Shown here: in pieces, positions 5,849-7,627 of the stretch
Layout: each line of letters opens with the position of its first letter
Position numbering within the stretch: position 1 is the first letter of the stretch
DNA from: Candidatus Profundicultor aquiphilus
GTDB lineage: Bacteria; Atribacterota; Atribacteria; Atribacterales; Caldatribacteriaceae
Length of the DNA stretch: 7,627 nt
Reading direction: 5' to 3'
Assembly: GCA_013314795.1 (NCBI GenBank)
Contig: JABUEZ010000096.1
Location: 1-7,627 of the forward strand
Program-made: the position numbers and the translations under genes
Notes under the pieces: model-generated
What the model was told of the DNA's origin: nothing
Seen by the model: the letters and a program-made list of their open reading frames with translations, nothing else
Database searches by the model: none

Positions 5849-7423
5849 ATGAGTGATATCTTTCAGGGTGGAGTGGTTGATAATTTAGAGAAGCTCTTCG
5901 AGGTGTTACCGAGTTATGTGCGGAAGTCTCTCGAGGAGCAGGAAAACAGTGAGGATTTGATCGAAGTGATTATGGATTTAGGTCGCCCTCCTGAAGCACG
6001 TTTCAGCAAAGATTTTGTGATTCTTTCGGATCGGGTGGTCGAAAGGGAAGATTTGGAATATGTGGTGCAGAGGGTAGGAACCTTTACCGGGGATAATCGG
6101 GCTGGTATTGAGCGAACTTTGCACCGAATTTCCTGTATTAGGAATCGATTGGGAGAGGTGGTAGGGTTAACGCTTCGGGTAGGGAGAGCTGTTTATGGAA
6201 CGATTGACATCATTCGAGATGTGGTGACTTCGGGGAAGAACATTCTCCTTCTCGGTCCTCCGGGAGTGGGAAAGACTACCAAGCTCAGAGAAATTGCCCG
6301 AGTGTTGAGCGACGAATTCAGTAGGCGAGTTATAGTGGTCGATACCTCGAACGAGATCGCTGGAGATGGGGATATTCCCCATCCCGCCATCGGAAGAGCC
6401 CGACGTATGCAGGTTTCTTCGCCCAATAGGCAACACGATGTGATGATTGAGGCGGTGGAAAATCATATGCCTGAAGTGATCATTGTCGATGAAATTGGGC
6501 GAGAGGAAGAGGCGAGAGCTTGCCGTACCATTGCCGAACGCGGGGTTCAGCTTATCGCTACGGCTCATGGGAATACCCTGGAGAATCTCCTTTTGAACCC
6601 GACTCTGAGTGACCTTGTGGGAGGCATCCAGTCAGTGATTCTGAGCGATGAAGAGGCGCGGAGAAGGGGTACTCAGAAAGCAATACTGGAAAGAAAAGCC
6701 ATCCCAACCTTTGATATTGTTATCGAGCTCCGGGACCGCGATACCCTGGGGATTTACCATAATACGGCTCAGGCGGTTGATCTTCTCCTGCGGGGTTACC
6801 CACCGCAAATTGAACTTCGTAAACGAACTAAAGAGGGAAATATTCAGGTGGTCAGGGAAGGAGCGCTTTCCGAGGAAGAGTCGGAAATACACAGGGAGCG
6901 GGTCGCTGAAAAGAGTTTGTTTCCCGAGATTTCGGAGGGTCGGATGTTGCGCGTGTATCTCTTTGCGGTCAGCAAAAACTATATGCAAAGGGCTATCGCT
7001 CAACTGCAGGTTCCCCTTGAGGTTGCCGAGGACCTGGGGAAAGCAGACATGGTGTTGACCCTAAAAAGCCGATATCGTAAACGCGGTGGTAAACTCAAGG
7101 AGGCCGAAAATCGTGGGGTACCGGTACACGTGGTGCGGAGCAATACCTATAACCAGGTTCTCAAATTCGTTCAGGATCTGTTTGGATATTCAGAAGCTTC
7201 GCTCGGATCTCCGGCCGATTCCGGATTGATTGAAGCGGAACGAGCCGCACGCCATGTTCTCAAGGTTGGTGAACCAATGGAACTTGCTCCTCGAAACGCT
7301 TTTGTGCGACGTTTACAACATAAAATTGCCGAGCGTTACAATCTCTTCTCTCAGAGTATTGGCGAGGAACCATTTCGACGGGTGATTATCTATCCCCAGA
7401 GCCCCAAAGAGAAACATGAATGA
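5849..7423 (+). CDS. SpoIIIAA/ycf45-type P-loop ATPase with C-terminal R3H domain
   Basis: The 524-residue protein (from ATG 5849) is a nucleic-acid-linked ATPase of the COG3854 type, related to sporulation protein SpoIIIAA and plastid ycf45. N-terminally it has the family blocks DLGRPPEARF, DNRAGIERTLHRIS and GRAVYGTIDIIRD. The ATPase core follows: Walker A GPPGVGKTT at 136-144, VVDTSNEIAGDGDIPHPAIG at about 163-182, Walker B VIIVDE at 210-215, and ATAHGNTLENL at about 237-247. A middle region at about 365-445 looks like a small alpha/beta domain. The end carries an R3H motif, R487-RLQ-H491, inside NAFVRRLQHKIAERYNL, which in this domain binds single-stranded nucleic acid. The exact cellular role is unknown, and the family also occurs in bacteria that do not sporulate, so sporulation cannot be inferred. 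The frame extends to TTG 5804, but that start lacks a ribosome binding site. The gene overlaps tmk by 8 nt, implying co-translation. Confidence 0.92.
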   Translation: MSDIFQGGVVDNLEKLFEVLPSYVRKSLEEQENSEDLIEVIMDLGRPPEARFSKDFVILSDRVVEREDLEYVVQRVGTFTGDNRAGIERTLHRISCIRNRLGEVVGLTLRVGRAVYGTIDIIRDVVTSGKNILLLGPPGVGKTTKLREIARVLSDEFSRRVIVVDTSNEIAGDGDIPHPAIGRARRMQVSSPNRQHDVMIEAVENHMPEVIIVDEIGREEEARACRTIAERGVQLIATAHGNTLENLLLNPTLSDLVGGIQSVILSDEEARRRGTQKAILERKAIPTFDIVIELRDRDTLGIYHNTAQAVDLLLRGYPPQIELRKRTKEGNIQVVREGALSEEESEIHRERVAEKSLFPEISEGRMLRVYLFAVSKNYMQRAIAQLQVPLEVAEDLGKADMVLTLKSRYRKRGGKLKEAENRGVPVHVVRSNTYNQVLKFVQDLFGYSEASLGSPADSGLIEAERAARHVLKVGEPMELAPRNAFVRRLQHKIAERYNLFSQSIGEEPFRRVIIYPQSPKEKHE

Positions 7424-7627
7424 TTGGCCCGGCTTCTTCATTACCTTTGAAGGCATAGAGGGGAGTGGAAAGACTTCCCATGCAAACCGTCTCTGGCGTT
7501 TTCTCACCGAACAGGGCTTTGCCTGTGTTTTGACCAGGGAGCCCGGAGGAACCGAGTTGGGAGAGAAATTGAGAGAAATTTTGCTCAATCCGGCTATGGA
7601 AAAGATTGACGGGGTAACCGAGGTTCT
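7416..7627 (+). CDS. tmk: Thymidylate kinase (dTMP kinase), 3' partial
   Basis: Tmk phosphorylates dTMP to dTDP with ATP, an essential cytosolic step in dTTP supply. The first 70 codons are visible before the window ends, out of about 200-215 normally. The N-terminus FFITFEGIEGSGKTS contains the P-loop G13-IEGS-G18-K19-T20, and TREPGGTELGEKLRE at 40-54 contains the conserved dTMP-binding R-E-P-G-G-T motif, so the assignment is firm. ATG 7416 lies inside the end of the R3H ATPase gene, whose TGA is at 7421-7423. A weak purine-rich AAAGAG about 5 nt upstream is the only ribosome binding site, so translation probably depends on coupling to the upstream gene. No stop is reached, and nothing suggests a frameshift. 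Confidence 0.94.
   Translation, partial: MNDWPGFFITFEGIEGSGKTSHANRLWRFLTEQGFACVLTREPGGTELGEKLREILLNPAMEKIDGVTEV

Overview
This is an ordinary-looking stretch of bacterial chromosome with about half G+C, dense gene packing and no mobile element, CRISPR array, tRNA or rRNA. The complete genes and the tails and heads of the edge genes read cleanly with the standard code. The likely source is an anaerobic, possibly thermophilic bacterium of Firmicutes or Atribacterota type. I infer this from an oxygen-sensitive radical SAM enzyme, a [4Fe-4S] family-4 uracil-DNA glycosylase and a SpoIIIAA/ycf45-type R3H ATPase. None of these fixes the phylum.

Region 1 (1-2745, + strand) is the end of a de novo purine operon: purM (5' end cut off by the window), purN and purD. 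They are tightly coupled: purN begins inside the end of purM, and the purD ribosome binding site lies in the last codons of purN. They encode steps 5, 3 and 2 of IMP synthesis. purH, often found between purN and purD, is not there. The first 13 bases do not continue the purM frame, which suggests a one-base indel or an edge error.

Region 2 (2746-2890) is the convergent junction. It holds a perfect 20-bp inverted repeat with a 5-nt loop that serves as a bidirectional terminator for purD and for the opposing radical SAM gene, whose stop codon lies inside the repeat.

Region 3 (2884-5664, - strand) has three co-directional genes, in transcription order: a calcineurin-like metallophosphoesterase, the uracil-DNA glycosylase, and a radical SAM/SPASM-type enzyme of unknown function. 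The last two each have a consensus extended -10 promoter (TGnTATAAT) in the short gap before them, so they are probably transcribed separately as well as by read-through. A 16-bp dyad lies directly upstream of the glycosylase -10 box.

Region 4 (5665-7627, + strand) starts with a divergent intergenic region. It is followed by a 524-residue P-loop ATPase with a C-terminal R3H nucleic-acid-binding domain, then by thymidylate kinase (tmk), which overlaps it by 8 nt and runs off the window. The orphan radical SAM enzyme and the R3H ATPase are the least understood genes here. I see no convincing sign of a wholly new multi-gene system.
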